From positions 372,001 through 436,000 of the forward strand of contig JAFFJZ010000003.1 in the NCBI GenBank assembly GCA_018340375.1: 64,000 nt of DNA, in the 5' to 3' direction. A program made the position numbers and the translations under genes. Source of the DNA: Gonatopus flavifemur (taxonomy: Eukaryota > Arthropoda > Insecta > Hymenoptera > Dryinidae). The first letter of the stretch is position 1, and each line of letters begins with the position of its first letter. The notes under the pieces are model-generated. The model searched no databases, was not told where the DNA came from, and worked only from the letters and a program-made list of their open reading frames with translations. Below, piece by piece: positions 61,496-64,000 of the stretch.

Positions 61496-62729
61496 GTCAT
61501 ATAAAGTCCGAAAAATTCGGTGGATTTTCGAAAAGATGATTAGATCGGAAAGTACAAGGATCATAATACAAAAAAACAATTTTTCATTAAATCTGTGGAT
61601 CATTCGAATGTGAGAGAATATTATTAAAATGTTTGGTTGGATCTGTACGGACAATTTTTAATCAACCACGATGGCTCGTACAGAGTGATAGTTTGACATT
61701 TCTTCAAATTCGAATAATTTCTAAAAGTCCATTATTTTTGATAATGATAGGAAAAATAAATTCCAATTGATGAACTAACTAATTGTCATAGGCTAAATTT
61801 GAATTATTGAAGACCAATTGAACATTTTTATGGATCGTTGGAAAAATTTGTTCGTTAAATTCATTCTACTCTCAAATTATAGGTTTTACATTCCCTTCCG
61901 CAGATCTCACAGGATTTCGTTTTTCACAAATCCACGCGTGTATTGATTTTACATTCACATCTCTCATCTGACATATCGTAAACTATATAACATGACATTT
62001 GCAGACTGTGTGCATGATTTAGTCCAATTCACACAACTTTTTTCTCCGCGTGGAAATCTGATCTTTTCCAATGATTCTTTGTCAACGAATTATAAAAAAG
62101 GAGTTTATTGATTTCCGATAGTCGTCATATTGAGGGCAATGGGTTATGAATTGGAATAGCATAGGAGTTTATAGTGGGAATGCAACGTGCAAAATCATGA
62201 ACACTAATTTGTATTTTTCGTGTTTAAAATCAAATCGTGAAAGATGATTTTTCAAGGAAATGATCAATCATGAGGGATTTTGAAAAAAACACTTGGGTCA
62301 ATAAGATCATGGTACAAGTACGTCTCTTCGATTCGTTAAAGACCATCTTCATTCATTATGGAAAAATTCTGGCATTTATTCATGAGTTGGAACAAAATTC
62401 AGTAACTATTCACGTATTTTACAATCATGCGTATTTGTTCTTCATTGTATATACGCATATTTGATTTCCATATTTTGCTATTGAGTGTATTTTGATTATG
62501 AGGTAGATAATTCGACGCTACTAAATAAAATAGTGTTTAATAACGCAGTATAAACATATATACTTTTTGCATATAAAGGATGCTTAATCAGCATCTGTTC
62601 AAATCTTGTCACGTGATCTCATTAGTTACTAGAGTTATTTGACATCTTGAATTGTCGCAAATCATGTTATGTCGTGAGAATTGATGATAAGAGTATTCGA
62701 CCTCATCAAAATGACAGTTCTGTTTCAGG

Positions 62730-63240
62730 GACATGGGATGGATCATGCACATAAGAATTGTGCACTTATTTATTATGCACATAAAAAAATTGAATTAAAT
62801 TTGTTCACATATTAATTTTAGTTTATCCTAATACGTTTGATAAATGTGCACTGATAGTCGTGCACAGTGAATTGTACACATGAAAAAAAATGAAAAATAT
62901 AAAATGTAAGATTGTGCACCTTACATTTTGCACCTTTGGGAATATTCAATATTGTTTTTCATGCGCAAGTTTTTGTGAATAAAAATTTTGTGCATGATTA
63001 TTTGCGCATAAAAAACAATATTGAATATTCCCAAGGGTGCAAAATGTAAGGTGCACAATCTTACATTTTATATTTTTCATTTTTTTTCATGTGTACAATT
63101 CACTGTGCACGACTATCAGTGCACATTTATCAAACGTATTAGGATAAACTAAAATTAATATGTGAACAAATTTAATTCAATTTTTTTATGTGCATAATAA
63201 ATAAGTGCACAATTCTCATGTGCCTGATCCATCCCATGTC
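62730..63240. mobile_element. 511-bp long palindrome with flanking direct repeat
   Basis: Nearly the whole element is two arms of about 240 bp (GACATGGGATGGATCATGCA at the left end, its complement with one small indel at the right). Blocks such as TGCACTGATAGTCGTGCACA and CTTACATTTTGCACC are mirrored almost perfectly. GTTTCAGG directly precedes (62722-62729) and follows (63241-63248) it, an 8-bp target-site duplication (9 bp if one terminal G is counted outside). Non-coding, non-autonomous DNA transposon; hAT, P or Mutator-like are all possible. Confidence 0.9.
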
Positions 63241-64000
63241 GTTTCAGGGCTTCCACTTGGTTACTTTTTCCAACGGAATCATCCGATCGCGTTGTCTTGT
63301 TGGTTAGAACGGCCAATCAGGAACAAAATAGATAGTAACGGTGGTAGCCCTGCTGTGTTTGATCCTGAAAACACAAATATTTCAAATTTTCCATACCATA
63401 TTTGGTTTCATTTGAATAAAGAAACCTTCAAAACTCCTAAACGACTCAAATACACCGAGGAAACTGTTTTGCCGCGTCTACTGAGAGATTTTGTTATCAT
63501 ATGCTCAACCAAAATTTTTTTGTTCGCGTAACTAACAATTTAGTGCGTCTCACGAAAATCTGGCTGCGTTAAACAAATCTCTTTTGGTTCCCTTAATTAA
63601 AAGTGATTTGGTAGCATCATTTTGACTGACACAACCAAATTTTGGTTGAACCCACTTAATTCTCAGTTACGCCAACAAAAAATTTTGGTTAGGCATGTAC
63701 ATTCCTATCAAACAAATCTTTTTTCTCAGGGTAGCCACTTATTTCTTGCAGGCATTTCAGGAATGTTTTGGACGGGTGTTAAAATTTCACGTGATTTTAA
63801 AACATGTCTCCTAGACATCTATAAACATTTCTCACTTTGAGAAGATTTTTTTCAGTTATTTTTTGTCAGATAATCTTCTGGGAATTCGGTTGTCGCTTGG
63901 AGAAAATGTTTAAATGTCCGGAACACGTCTTCTAAGAGTTCATAAGATTTTTTTCAAATCCACCTCAAATATTTGTCAAATACCTTTGAAAGGAAAGTGG

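Larger units (their letters stand above)
59991..64000 (+). other. Start of intron 33, continuing beyond the window
   Basis: No exon recognisable as the next rod segment is present in these 4 kb. It contains foldbacks at 60077-60426, 60657-60794, 61368-61495 and 62730-63240. Bases 63520-63740 carry several AACCAAAATTT/AAATTTTGGTT motifs. ORFs of 64-131 aa are unsupported. Confidence 0.75.

Overview
The window is AT-rich eukaryotic DNA dominated by one split gene on the plus strand. Thirty-three phase-consistent coding segments between 9088 and 59990 encode about 2,935 residues of a dystrophin (insect Dys). The chain runs as follows: two calponin-homology actin-binding domains, a short linker, spectrin-type triple-helical repeats interrupted by a hinge, a 476-residue non-spectrin insert in a single exon, more repeats, and a Ser/Pro/Ala-rich hinge. 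The gene is incomplete at both ends. The first coding segment begins inside a codon, so the start exon lies upstream and was not identified. The WW, EF-hand, ZZ and coiled-coil region expected after the last hinge lies beyond base 64000.

Organism: the CH-domain sequence (for example [47 protein letters not shown]) is of the arthropod, Drosophila-like dystrophin type. Short GT-AG introns, high AT content and abundant small inverted-repeat elements suggest an insect. I lean towards a hymenopteran, but that is inference. No bacterial, viral or plasmid features were seen.

Layout. Bases 1-9087 hold non-coding, repeat-bearing DNA upstream of the first recognised exon (5' intron or flank). Bases 9088-14163 hold the actin-binding exons 1-7, with large introns full of foldback elements. 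Bases 14887-23459 hold a compact run of spectrin-repeat exons, with hinge-2-like exon 10. Bases 24246-25673 are the large insert exon. Bases 25968-31700 hold the later repeats. Bases 31701-59727 are one 28-kb intron, rich in MITEs, foldbacks, microsatellites and a diverged tandem array interrupted by a MITE. Bases 59728-59990 are the hinge-3-like exon. Bases 59991-64000 start the next intron, with three or more foldbacks including a 511-bp palindrome flanked by a direct repeat.

The protein is expected to link cortical actin (CH domains) through a flexible spectrin rod to the dystroglycan complex bound by the unseen C-terminus. The rest is mostly transposon-derived. A recurrent terminal signature, TA-CAC(G/T)GAGA...TCTC(C/A)GTG-TA, unites a dozen or so otherwise different elements. 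In vertebrates and flies, short dystrophin isoforms start from promoters inside large introns; the 28-kb intron here is the natural place to look, and one weak candidate first exon (54868-54883) is proposed. All exon borders were read by eye from frame, splice sites and family similarity and have no transcript support.
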